From assembly GCA_039795875.1 (NCBI GenBank), contig JBDKKY010000008.1, forward strand, positions 1-35,408: 35,408 nt of DNA, given 5' to 3'. The stretch is from CAIZLB01 sp039795875. Its GTDB lineage: Bacteria; Patescibacteriota; Minisyncoccia; Phycocordibacterales; CAIZLB01. Within the stretch, counting starts at the first letter, position 1. Every line of letters starts with the position of its first letter. The translations under genes were made by a program, and so were the position numbers. This document shows positions 29,060 through 35,408 of the stretch, piece after piece. A model generated the notes under the pieces. It made no database searches, was not told where the DNA came from, and saw only the letters and a program-made list of their open reading frames with translations.

Positions 29060-29800
29060 CTATCGAACATTCATTAATTTGTTGCCTGCTGTAGTTTTTT
29101 GAGTCTGATTACGAGCTACTTCAGCCTCTTTTTGTTCTATATCCATCATAACTTTATTGTCTATGTGACAAGCGCTCGAGTTATTATATCCAGCTGCCGC
29201 TGTGGCTGAAAGAGGTTTTCCTCCTAAGGGGAACAGCTTATATGAACGCACTGGTCCAGAATCAGGATCCAAAGGTGCCTCGATCCAATTGATTACAAAA
29301 ACATCATACATAGTACGTCCATCTTTATTGGGTTGGTTGGTGCCTGGCGCGACCCCACGATCTGGTGACGGCAATAGAGGGATGAACCCTTGAAGCACAG
29401 ACAGTGTTTTTGTTGGTCGACTAAAAGCCAAATATCCATCCTTCAGGATATCAAATAATTTACCCTGCTTTTCTTCTTCTAGTGCCTTTCGGGCTGTTGC
29501 ACCTCCTGCAGGAATAACGATGTATTTGGAGAATTCACATTTTGTTTCCTTACTCATCGTTGCACCCTCTTTTCTATTACACGCATATAGTTCGGTACAC
29601 CCATCATTGGTATTTCCAGATACATTTTGACTTACTCCGACTTGGGTTGTTGTATTTTTTTCTGTTAAGGTTGTAATCTTTTGCTGAGTTACTCGGAGTA
29701 TTTGAGCACTATTTTCATCTGTGTTGATTTTTTGTTTATAAATAAGTACAGACCCAATTGCTAATAATACAATTATTATTGCGGTGGTTATAAATTTCAT
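29060..29800 (-). CDS. signal-anchored protein of unknown function
   Basis: A 246-residue protein with an N-terminal membrane anchor or uncleaved signal (MKFITTAIIIVLLAIGSVLI), a polar linker, and an outside domain with Cys pairs (DGCTELYACNRKEG, then KETKCEFSKY) that could form disulfides. The middle is basic/neutral (PAGGATARKALEEEKQGKLF), followed by a Pro/Gly segment (PLLPSPDRGVAPGTNQPNKD) and a conserved-looking block FVINWIEAPLDPDSGPVRSY. The C-terminus is Gln/Lys-rich. No family recognised. Its TATAAT -10 box overlaps the stop codon of the EVE gene. Confidence 0.65.
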   Translation of the reverse strand: MKFITTAIIIVLLAIGSVLIYKQKINTDENSAQILRVTQQKITTLTEKNTTTQVGVSQNVSGNTNDGCTELYACNRKEGATMSKETKCEFSKYIVIPAGGATARKALEEEKQGKLFDILKDGYLAFSRPTKTLSVLQGFIPLLPSPDRGVAPGTNQPNKDGRTMYDVFVINWIEAPLDPDSGPVRSYKLFPLGGKPLSATAAAGYNNSSACHIDNKVMMDIEQKEAEVARNQTQKTTAGNKLMNVR

Positions 29801-29809
29801 AGTAACTTA

Positions 29810-29815
29810 ATTATA
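29810..29815 (-). promoter_or_regulatory. -10 box overlapping the EVE gene stop codon
   Basis: TATAAT on the minus strand includes the TAA stop (29811-29813) of the EVE gene and lies 9 nt before the ATG at 29800. Confidence 0.6.
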
Positions 29816-30263
29816 TACCTTTCTGGCAAATCAGGTCAAACTCTTGCTTAGTCACTGGCATAACAGACAGCCGAGATCCTTTTTGCACCAATTTCATGTT
29901 AGACAGTCTAGGAGTTTTCTTGATCTCTTCTAAAGATACAGGCTTTTTAAAAGTAGAAAGATAACGAATGTCTACACATTCCCACAATGGCCGAGCAGTG
30001 GTTGATCTCTTATCATAATGCTCATTTTTAGGATCTTGGGCAGACAAATCTGGGTGAGCCACTTTAGATACTTTGGCCAAGCCGTACACCCCTGATGGTT
30101 TGTCATTGGAATGATAAAACAATACTGTGTCCCCCACTTTCATAGCTTTCATGTAGTTTCGGGCTTGAAAATTACGCACTCCAGTCCACGGACTGACTTT
30201 ATCCCTCTTCAGTTGTGAAATAGGATAACAATCTCCTTCTGATTTCATAAGCCAGTAGTTCAT
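29811..30263 (-). CDS. EVE domain protein (PUA-like fold)
   Basis: A 150-residue single-domain protein of the EVE/thymocyte nuclear protein 1-like family, a PUA-related fold that binds modified bases in DNA or RNA. Diagnostic segments are MNYWLMKSEGDCYPISQL at the start, WTGVRNFQARNYMKAMKVGD, VLFYHSNDKPSGVYGLAKV with the family's conserved aromatic pocket, and HPDLSAQDPKNEHYD. The length is the usual single EVE domain. No restriction or modification enzyme is linked, so its ligand is unclear. A TAAAAT 7 nt before the ATG would give a leaderless message. Confidence 0.92.
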   Translation of the reverse strand: MNYWLMKSEGDCYPISQLKRDKVSPWTGVRNFQARNYMKAMKVGDTVLFYHSNDKPSGVYGLAKVSKVAHPDLSAQDPKNEHYDKRSTTARPLWECVDIRYLSTFKKPVSLEEIKKTPRLSNMKLVQKGSRLSVMPVTKQEFDLICQKGI

Positions 30264-30270
30264 GGGAGTT

Positions 30271-30276
30271 ATTTTA
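30271..30276 (-). promoter_or_regulatory. -10 box of the EVE gene
   Basis: TAAAAT on the minus strand 7 nt before the ATG at 30263. Confidence 0.45.
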
Positions 30277-30300
30277 ACACAAAAGCTCTTTTCGACCCTT

Positions 30301-30329
30301 TTGCCTTAAGGCTATTTTTCTGCTATAGT
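30301..30329 (+). promoter_or_regulatory. promoter of tRNA-Gln
   Basis: TTGCCT, a 17-bp spacer and TATAGT, ending 9 nt before the tRNA 5' end. Confidence 0.7.
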
Positions 30330-30338
30330 GTTGGGTAT

Positions 30339-30409
30339 TGCCAGATCGTCTAACGGTAGGACAGAGGCCTTTGAAGCCTTTAATCTTGGTTCGATTCCAA
30401 GTCTGGCAA
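30339..30409 (+). tRNA. tRNA-Gln (anticodon TTG)
   Basis: A 71-nt cloverleaf: acceptor TGCCAGA/TCTGGCA with discriminator A, D-stem GTCT/GGAC, anticodon stem GAGGC/GCCTT around loop CTTTGAA (anticodon TTG, decoding CAA and probably CAG), T-arm CTTGG-TTCGATT-CCAAG. CCA is not encoded, so it must be added after transcription. This is a substrate expected for the MnmA thiolase at the start of the window. Confidence 0.97.
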
Positions 30410-30534
30410 CATTTATTCCTCACGCTGCGGGTGCGGTTTCGGCGCAGTTGCCCGAAGCGCCTGCAAATGCACCCTACGCATTCGTCATAAATATCAGAAA
30501 GAGAGTTGTATTCCTGAAGAGGTGCAGGACATGC

Positions 30535-30540
30535 TATACT
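30535..30540 (+). promoter_or_regulatory. extended -10 box, leaderless start of HIT gene
   Basis: TG-C-TATACT 9 nt before the ATG at 30550; the element includes the 13-mer shared with the RNA 2 promoter. Confidence 0.6.
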
Positions 30541-30549
30541 CAACTTCAT

Positions 30550-30912
30550 ATGTCATCATGCTTACGAACACCACCGATAGAAGAAGCATATCATCAGTAC
30601 CGAGCTTCTCATGATTTTGATGCACACTGTCCTCTGTGTGAAAAACCGGCTATAACACAATTTGTCCACTGGAAAATAGTTCCCAATGATTTCCCTTATG
30701 ACAAATTGGCCAAAGCCCACAATATGATTGTGCCACTCCGACACACGGTAGAAGCCGATTTTACTCCAGAAGAAGTTGAGGAACTGCGACAAATCAAACA
30801 CCGTATCATGGTGTCACCTGAGTATGATTTTGTTATGGAAATAACAGAACCCCACAAGACTATTCCACCTCATTTTCATCTACACATTATCGCTTTGAAG
30901 GACAATTTTTAA
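30550..30912 (+). CDS. HIT-like protein
   Basis: A 120-residue protein of the histidine triad superfamily of nucleotide hydrolases/transferases. The catalytic motif HFHLHII is the His-x-His-x-His-x-x signature, close to the C-terminus as usual. A CPLC pair near residue 27 may bind zinc together with a nearby His. The open frame continues upstream across the tRNA-Gln gene; I place the start at the ATG at 30550 because a -10 box lies 9 nt before it and the family region begins after it. The stop is one base from the convergent RDD gene stop, and no terminator lies between them. Confidence 0.85.
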   Translation: MSSCLRTPPIEEAYHQYRASHDFDAHCPLCEKPAITQFVHWKIVPNDFPYDKLAKAHNMIVPLRHTVEADFTPEEVEELRQIKHRIMVSPEYDFVMEITEPHKTIPPHFHLHIIALKDNF

Positions 30913-30913
30913 A

Positions 30914-32287
30914 CTATTTCTTCACAATCTTAAATGAATCTGCAAAATGGTTGAATCCTGCATCTGTGAGTAATTTTGCATCACTAGTTACGACAAGCAG
31001 ATAGGCGACATTTTTGGTCAAAAATACTTTCGCTTGGACCTTTTCTAAACCATTATCTGTCTCGATCATAAAACTTCCGTCACTCATTCCGTTTTCGTCA
31101 CCGTATGATTGTTCTGTGACTTTACCCTTAACAGTACTAGCAAAGTAGCTCGCATAGGCAGGTATCAATGTCTTTCTCTCTTCAGCTGTAAATGGCTTAT
31201 TGTATGTATGTTGGATCAAGAGATATGCCACACCATCTCCAATAACTTTATACAGATCAGAGGTATACGTGATAGTCGGGTCTTCCTCTGTTGCTTTAAC
31301 ATCTTTGACGGTCTCAAGAGCTGGATCTCCAGGGAATTCTACAGTGAACGATTGATCTCGAGCGGTAGTAGGAGTCCACGTACCAACTTGTGGGCATGAC
31401 AATCGATCACCAATTGGGCCAGCAACTAGGGTTGGCCTCTCTTCTGTACTATCAACACATCCAAACTTGGTTCCAACAGGTACTGAAGCGGCCCAAGCCT
31501 TCTCACTATCATTACATTCATAGGCCAAACCAGCGGCTGAGTATTTACTCAAAGCTTTAACTTGCGGTTCTTCACAGAAACCTGCATACGAATTATTTTT
31601 TGCATTATACAACTCACCGGAAACTTTCAAGGCTGCCACATCAGCCTGTTTAGCAGCTTCTTGGCCTTTGGCTCGTGCAGTACTCAAACTAGCCAACACA
31701 ACAGAAGACAAGATGCCTATGATCGCGATCATCACTATAACCACTACCACAATCAACCAACCTGAAGATGATTTTTGAGCAGCGATGACTTTAGGATCAA
31801 TAGCTCGAACCTGTTCTGGAGTCATCTTTTTATCTACCACGTATGTGCCTGACAATAGATCATGCCAACCAGTTGGATACTTTCGCATCAAAAATGAAAA
31901 AGGTTCAAACGGTATATATCGAGCAAAAGATCGGCCAAGGATTTGCAAAAAGCTGGGGTTATTCCCTTCTTTATTAACAACTTTGGTGCCTGTGATCAAT
32001 TTTCCTACAGTCGTCTGAAACATACTCTCTAAGATCAAATAATATAGAACATATGATGCTACTCCCAGTATCATCACACCGAGGGCTATTTTACGATCTC
32101 CAATAAAAGTAGCTCCGAATATCATACCTCCCTCAATAGCCAGAATAAGCACAATATCGATGAGGTGGTTTGAAAGTCGTTTGCCCCATGAAGCGGGCAC
32201 TAATAAGTTGGTTGCATTCGGTGTGCCGCAATGAATACAAAATTTTGAAGTATCAGCCGTTTCCTGTCCACAATCTGTACAAATCAT
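30914..32287 (-). CDS. zinc-ribbon RDD membrane protein with an internal pilin-like helix
   Basis: A 457-residue multi-domain protein. Residues 1-20 are a zinc ribbon (Cys3, Cys6, Cys17, Cys20). Residues 33-152 are an RDD domain with three hydrophobic helices (SWGKRLSNHLIDIVLILAIE; TTVGKLITGTKVV; GWHDLLSGTYVVD). Residues 177-225 (WLIVVVVIVMIAIIGILSSV, VLASLSTARAKGQEAAKQAD) closely resemble the N-terminal helix of type IV pilins, though the prepilin cleavage site is absent. Cys-containing sequence follows to about 290, and the last 150 residues are an outside domain of mixed strands and helices. The combination suggests a membrane platform carrying a pilin-like extracellular part. The RDD assignment is firm; the role is unknown. 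Confidence 0.8.
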   Translation of the reverse strand: MICTDCGQETADTSKFCIHCGTPNATNLLVPASWGKRLSNHLIDIVLILAIEGGMIFGATFIGDRKIALGVMILGVASYVLYYLILESMFQTTVGKLITGTKVVNKEGNNPSFLQILGRSFARYIPFEPFSFLMRKYPTGWHDLLSGTYVVDKKMTPEQVRAIDPKVIAAQKSSSGWLIVVVVIVMIAIIGILSSVVLASLSTARAKGQEAAKQADVAALKVSGELYNAKNNSYAGFCEEPQVKALSKYSAAGLAYECNDSEKAWAASVPVGTKFGCVDSTEERPTLVAGPIGDRLSCPQVGTWTPTTARDQSFTVEFPGDPALETVKDVKATEEDPTITYTSDLYKVIGDGVAYLLIQHTYNKPFTAEERKTLIPAYASYFASTVKGKVTEQSYGDENGMSDGSFMIETDNGLEKVQAKVFLTKNVAYLLVVTSDAKLLTDAGFNHFADSFKIVKK

Positions 32288-32339
32288 AAAAATTGATTAA
32301 ATGAATTTATAGTGAATAATGACTTAACTTTATCATATA

Positions 32340-32378
32340 TAAAATAAAAAGCTGGCACGCGCGAGCGGCGTGTCAGCT
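32340..32378 (-). terminator. terminator of the 32448 gene transcript
   Basis: The 11-bp stem AGCTGxCACGC/GCGTGxCAGCT with one mismatch is followed on the minus strand by TTTTTATTTTA. Confidence 0.9.
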
Positions 32379-32447
32379 TCGGGGTGGGACCATATTGCAC
32401 GTCGGGAGAGGGTCACTTTCCACGCCTAGGACGATATGTGCGGCGAC

Positions 32448-32618
32448 TCAGCGGGGGCGGGCCGCTGAGGAAGGACAAGAGCGCTGGCTCCTCTCTTTCT
32501 TCTCATTACCCGCCTTTGGATACCGGCGAGGGTGGGTGATTCGTCCCTTTCTGGCCTGATGAGAGCTTCTCAAAGCGCCCCGGTGTGGTGGTTCGTTAAT
32601 GGTATACTGTTGGCCCAT
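32448..32618 (-). CDS. possible small basic protein, 56 residues
   Basis: A frame of 56 codons starting MGQQYTINEPPHRGALRSSH, Arg/Pro/Ser-rich and basic, with no signal peptide. It is supported by its surroundings: a TTGCTT/TAGTAT promoter, a 44-nt C/A-rich leader of the type seen before the other GC-rich cassette genes, and a strong terminator. It is uncertain because about 70 transcribed bases follow its stop before the terminator, and the amino-acid composition could be a by-product of GC-rich DNA. If not coding, the whole 32345-32662 stretch would be a structured RNA. Confidence 0.4.
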   Translation of the reverse strand: MGQQYTINEPPHRGALRSSHQARKGRITHPRRYPKAGNEKKERSQRSCPSSAARPR

Positions 32619-32649
32619 AATGGTAAGTGTCTGGTGTTAGTTGTTGAGT

Positions 32650-32662
32650 GTTCACGGTGAAC
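32650..32662. promoter_or_regulatory. perfect palindrome at the predicted transcription start
   Basis: GTTCAC-G-GTGAAC spans about +1 to +13 of the transcript from the 32669 promoter. It could be an operator. Confidence 0.4.
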
Positions 32663-32668
32663 AGAAAT

Positions 32669-32697
32669 ATACTAACCCCTCACTCCCCCAAAAGCAA
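32669..32697 (-). promoter_or_regulatory. promoter of the 32448 transcript, partly inside the helicase gene
   Basis: On the minus strand: TTGCTT (32692-32697), a 17-bp spacer and TAGTAT (32669-32674). The -35 lies within the last codons of the helicase gene. Confidence 0.6.
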
Positions 32698-35408
32698 CTC
32701 TTCAAACGCCTCCACCGCCTCGAGCCCTGTCAATCTCTTGACACCCTCTGGCACACTAAAATCATGGTTTTGAATCCTCTTATATACAGCACAGATCAGA
32801 GATTCCAACCTCTTCACCTCATCATCGGTGATCGCGGTCGAAAGGTCTATGAGTTTCTCCCCCTTAGTCTGCAAAAACTCTAGCTGACCACCCATCACTG
32901 TGTACCCTTGGAAATTTTTTCCCCGAGTGATGAGCATTTTATAAAATACAAGCTGTTGTTTATTGAAATGCAGTTGGACTTTTTCATTGACATCCTTCCC
33001 TGTCCAATTTTTCTTTTCTTTTCCAGTTTTAAAGTCACAAACCCAAATCTTTTTACCGATCTCGTCTGCAAATCTGATAAGATCAATCTTTCCACTCAAA
33101 GGCACATACATTCCATCTTTGCATTGCAAGACTATACCTTCATGCTTAAAATCCACCTCAGACAATTCATTGCCTTTAAATGTTAAAATCTTTTCTTGAT
33201 AAATCAGCTTCAGAGCATCCAAACCCTTTTCAAGATATAACACATGCTCTGCTTTTGATAGTCGTTCGTATACAAGCGCTTGGGTGTACCATTCTGACAC
33301 ATCTTCCCAGGTTGGATATCTTTTCTCGGTTTTAAGACACAATAAAGATTTGTTCAAGACGGCGTGCATGGCCGTTCCATATCCAGCTGAAGCCGTCTTG
33401 GCTTGCGGGAATCGAAGCAAATTATTTTCCAAAAATAGTATAGGCCCTCCTCGATCAATATTTAAAAAGTTATTGATGTGAGTAACAGCCAGAACATGAT
33501 CTTTGGTCAAAGTATCCAACAAAGCTTTTTCTGTATCCAAAAATGCTGGACCAACATGTACATGCTTTCTGTTAGCAGATAACATCGCTGACTCGAGTAA
33601 AGTACTACTATCGACATCAGTCACGTCAACATCTTCCACCTTGTCCAAACCAAGACTTTCGACAAAACGTAACACATTAGCTTTTTTGCCACTATCATCA
33701 GCTCGATGGGAAGTTATATATAAATGGTTCTTAGCTCGAGTCATTGCCACAAAAAACAATCGCAATTGATCATCTTCAGTATCTCCGGCTGGAGCTAGTG
33801 GCAGGTTGGCAGGAAGGCTGATCTTGTTTGGCATACCACCACCAGCCCAGACCCTATCTGTTGCTGCGACGATGAACACCGCTTCAAATTCCAAACCTTT
33901 TGATTTGTGGGCCGTCAACAGACTGACCGCATTTCGTGCATTCACAAATGGACTGGTGTCAGATAAGATCAGCTTGTTGTCTTCATATGTGTCTACAAAA
34001 GCTATCACATCTGCCACACCCAACTCTCTTCCCTGCTTGTATTCTCGAACCGCCTCAACAAACGTTCGCAAGCTTGAAAGAAAAACCAAGTACTCTGATT
34101 TTTCATGAGTAAATTTTTCTGAATTAAAATAATAATCTCGAAGACCGGTTTGATTGATGACATAATCGATAACGTGTTCGGCATTTTCATGGGCAGATAA
34201 GCGAGTGATTTCTAGGAGATGCTCTATGGCCTTCTTGATGCTTTCTGGGGCTGTGTAGGCCTCCTGAGGCGTAGTTACCAAGTCTATCCAACCCTGACGT
34301 GCTGTATAAGCTGCACGTGATAAACACCAAATGTCTACAGTTGAAATGCCCCAAAACGGATACGACAAAATCTTGGGCAAAACATCATCATGCAGCTCAG
34401 TAAGGCCAGCATGAGCATGTCGCAATATAGTTACAATCTGTTGAATATGTGGTTCGGTCAGCACATGTTGCTCTCGTTCATAGCGAATAGGTACCTGTTC
34501 ATTTTGTAAATATGGAACAAGGCCAACAAGGTCTTTATGGTTTCGGGCGATAACAGCGATATCTTCGGCTTCTATGCCACCATCAATAGCTTTTTTGATC
34601 TCACTCGCGATATACGCATACTCATGAAGTTTGGTATCAAACTCTTGTACGCCGATAGCAGTTTTCTTTTTTAATTTATTCTTTAATTCAAAAGCACGAG
34701 ACGACTTTAAATCCTTAGTGAATCCTTTTAAGATATTTTCCAAACGATGAGAGCCGGTTCGGATCATAGAAAGTGACGAGGCTACGATGTCGATATTTGA
34801 TCTATAATTTTCTGTCAACGTAATAATCTCTACATCTTTGTACATTTTTGTAAAATCAACAATATTGGAAAGTTCAGCTCCTTGGAATTTGTATACAGCC
34901 TGGTCGTCATCTCCAACCACCATAATATTTGGTCGACCTTCTGAGGCTGGATTGTTTGTTAATAGCCAAACCAAACGCATTTGGGCGTCATTGGTGTCTT
35001 GAAACTCATCAACCAGAATATATTGATATTGTTCCTGCAATCGAAAACGCAGTGTATCATTTTTCTCTATGGCTTTTAAGGTATCCAAGATCATGTCATC
35101 AAAGTCATAGTAGCCTTGATTGAACATCTCTATACTGTATTTTTCATACACCGTTAATACTTCTCGTAATATGTCAGCTCGACGAGTATCTTTGAATTCT
35201 CGATCGCCTTTAGTATTTTTTTCGGTGAATTTGTCTTTCCATGGAGAGAGGTCAGCTTTTTCGTGAACAGATGAGGTAAAATTTACATACAAGGCGTCAA
35301 TCAATGAGTGATATGACAAGATATTAGTATTACCTTTTTCTTTATGTAATTTTGTGAATTCCTGGATAAGTTCTTCAAAAGAAGATTGAGAAACTGTTTT
35401 TGACAATA
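32680..35408 (-). CDS. UvrD-type helicase with C-terminal PD-(D/E)XK nuclease (5' end outside window)
   Basis: The 3' part, about 909 codons, of a superfamily 1A 3'-5' helicase fused to a RecB-like nuclease, an AddA/AdnB-type layout for double-strand break processing. Seen here: the Walker B region ILVDEFQDTNDAQMRLVWLL, motif III VGDDDQAVYKFQGAE, motif IV ENYRSNIDIVASSL, motif V LLTAHKSKGLEFEAVFIVAA and motif VI LFFVAMTRAKNHLYIT. The C-terminal 250 residues end in a nuclease core with WVCDFKTGKEKKNW (Asp-x-Lys site) and VQLHFNKQQLVFYKML (QxxxY). The Walker A part lies beyond the right edge. The frame is open to the end of the window, so the gene is partial there. It carries the promoter of the next small transcript in its tail. 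Confidence 0.93.
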   Translation of the reverse strand, partial: LSKTVSQSSFEELIQEFTKLHKEKGNTNILSYHSLIDALYVNFTSSVHEKADLSPWKDKFTEKNTKGDREFKDTRRADILREVLTVYEKYSIEMFNQGYYDFDDMILDTLKAIEKNDTLRFRLQEQYQYILVDEFQDTNDAQMRLVWLLTNNPASEGRPNIMVVGDDDQAVYKFQGAELSNIVDFTKMYKDVEIITLTENYRSNIDIVASSLSMIRTGSHRLENILKGFTKDLKSSRAFELKNKLKKKTAIGVQEFDTKLHEYAYIASEIKKAIDGGIEAEDIAVIARNHKDLVGLVPYLQNEQVPIRYEREQHVLTEPHIQQIVTILRHAHAGLTELHDDVLPKILSYPFWGISTVDIWCLSRAAYTARQGWIDLVTTPQEAYTAPESIKKAIEHLLEITRLSAHENAEHVIDYVINQTGLRDYYFNSEKFTHEKSEYLVFLSSLRTFVEAVREYKQGRELGVADVIAFVDTYEDNKLILSDTSPFVNARNAVSLLTAHKSKGLEFEAVFIVAATDRVWAGGGMPNKISLPANLPLAPAGDTEDDQLRLFFVAMTRAKNHLYITSHRADDSGKKANVLRFVESLGLDKVEDVDVTDVDSSTLLESAMLSANRKHVHVGPAFLDTEKALLDTLTKDHVLAVTHINNFLNIDRGGPILFLENNLLRFPQAKTASAGYGTAMHAVLNKSLLCLKTEKRYPTWEDVSEWYTQALVYERLSKAEHVLYLEKGLDALKLIYQEKILTFKGNELSEVDFKHEGIVLQCKDGMYVPLSGKIDLIRFADEIGKKIWVCDFKTGKEKKNWTGKDVNEKVQLHFNKQQLVFYKMLITRGKNFQGYTVMGGQLEFLQTKGEKLIDLSTAITDDEVKRLESLICAVYKRIQNHDFSVPEGVKRLTGLEAVEAFEELLLGE

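Noticed and set aside
30328..30549. N-terminal extension of the HIT protein frame
   Set aside because: It overlaps the tRNA-Gln gene and lacks homology; a -10 box supports the ATG at 30550.
30274..30549. 91-codon minus-strand frame
   Set aside because: It covers the tRNA-Gln gene in antisense and has no start signal.
1..35408. CRISPR array, transposon or prophage
   Set aside because: No regularly spaced repeats, transposase, integrase, terminal inverted repeats or phage structural genes were seen.
1..35408. Alternative code with UGA read as glycine
   Set aside because: TGA acts as a stop after complete genes (for example at 12532 and in the helicase gene), and conserved proteins need no recoding.

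Overview
The window looks like a chromosome piece from a Candidate Phyla Radiation (Patescibacteria) bacterium, most likely Parcubacteria. The grounds are a dense set of short housekeeping genes, trimmed aminoacyl-tRNA synthetases (AspRS without the bacterial GAD insertion, AlaRS without C-Ala, a short ValRS), heavy use of CGA arginine codons, almost no Shine-Dalgarno sequences, the standard genetic code, and proteins typical of that group (ATP-cone nuclease, RDD protein with a pilin-like helix, single-pass proteins of unknown function). The assignment is inference; no rRNA or other marker is present.

Layout: the 3' end of mnmA and a convergent ZIP transporter (1-1347); two adjacent PD-(D/E)XK nucleases (1389-3123); two stand-alone hypothetical cassettes (3126-4695); alaS, an actin-fold-like protein and a single-pass membrane protein (4750-8910); a secreted repeat protein (9029-9442); an MBL-fold protein, a small membrane protein and aspS (9556-12021); a hypothetical cassette (12116-12532); a class A beta-lactamase-like hydrolase and htpX (12619-14452); a minus-strand membrane cassette (15083-14571); a DUF4153 membrane protein (15236-16990); a long non-coding stretch with a promoter- and terminator-bounded RNA candidate (16999-17830); a small membrane protein, a pseudouridine synthase and a 25-residue basic peptide (17831-19094); a secreted cassette protein (19544-19179); a PIF1-like helicase (21119-19632); a GC-rich island with a three-gene GHKL ATPase operon flanked by putative RNAs (21157-25256); then mostly minus-strand genes: valS, an FAD oxidoreductase with a coupled 54-residue membrane protein, a signal-anchored protein, an EVE protein, a plus-strand tRNA-Gln and HIT protein, an RDD protein, a 56-residue basic ORF and a UvrD-type helicase-nuclease cut by the window edge.

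Two gene classes are interleaved. The AT-rich core genes usually carry a TATAAT-like -10 box only 6-10 nt before the start codon and no ribosome binding site, as expected for leaderless mRNAs. The GC-richer genes (3185, 3984, 9029, 12116, 15083, 19544, 24445-21557 and 32618) have full -35/-10 promoters, longer leaders that are often C/A-rich and have no obvious Shine-Dalgarno sequence, and mostly their own strong hairpin terminators. They look like self-contained cassettes set between core genes.

The best candidate for an undescribed system is the island at 21157-25256. It holds a GHKL-fold ATPase, a putative HTH protein and an 80-residue protein in one operon, with two promoter/terminator-bounded structured transcripts running divergently upstream and a weaker third candidate at the other end.
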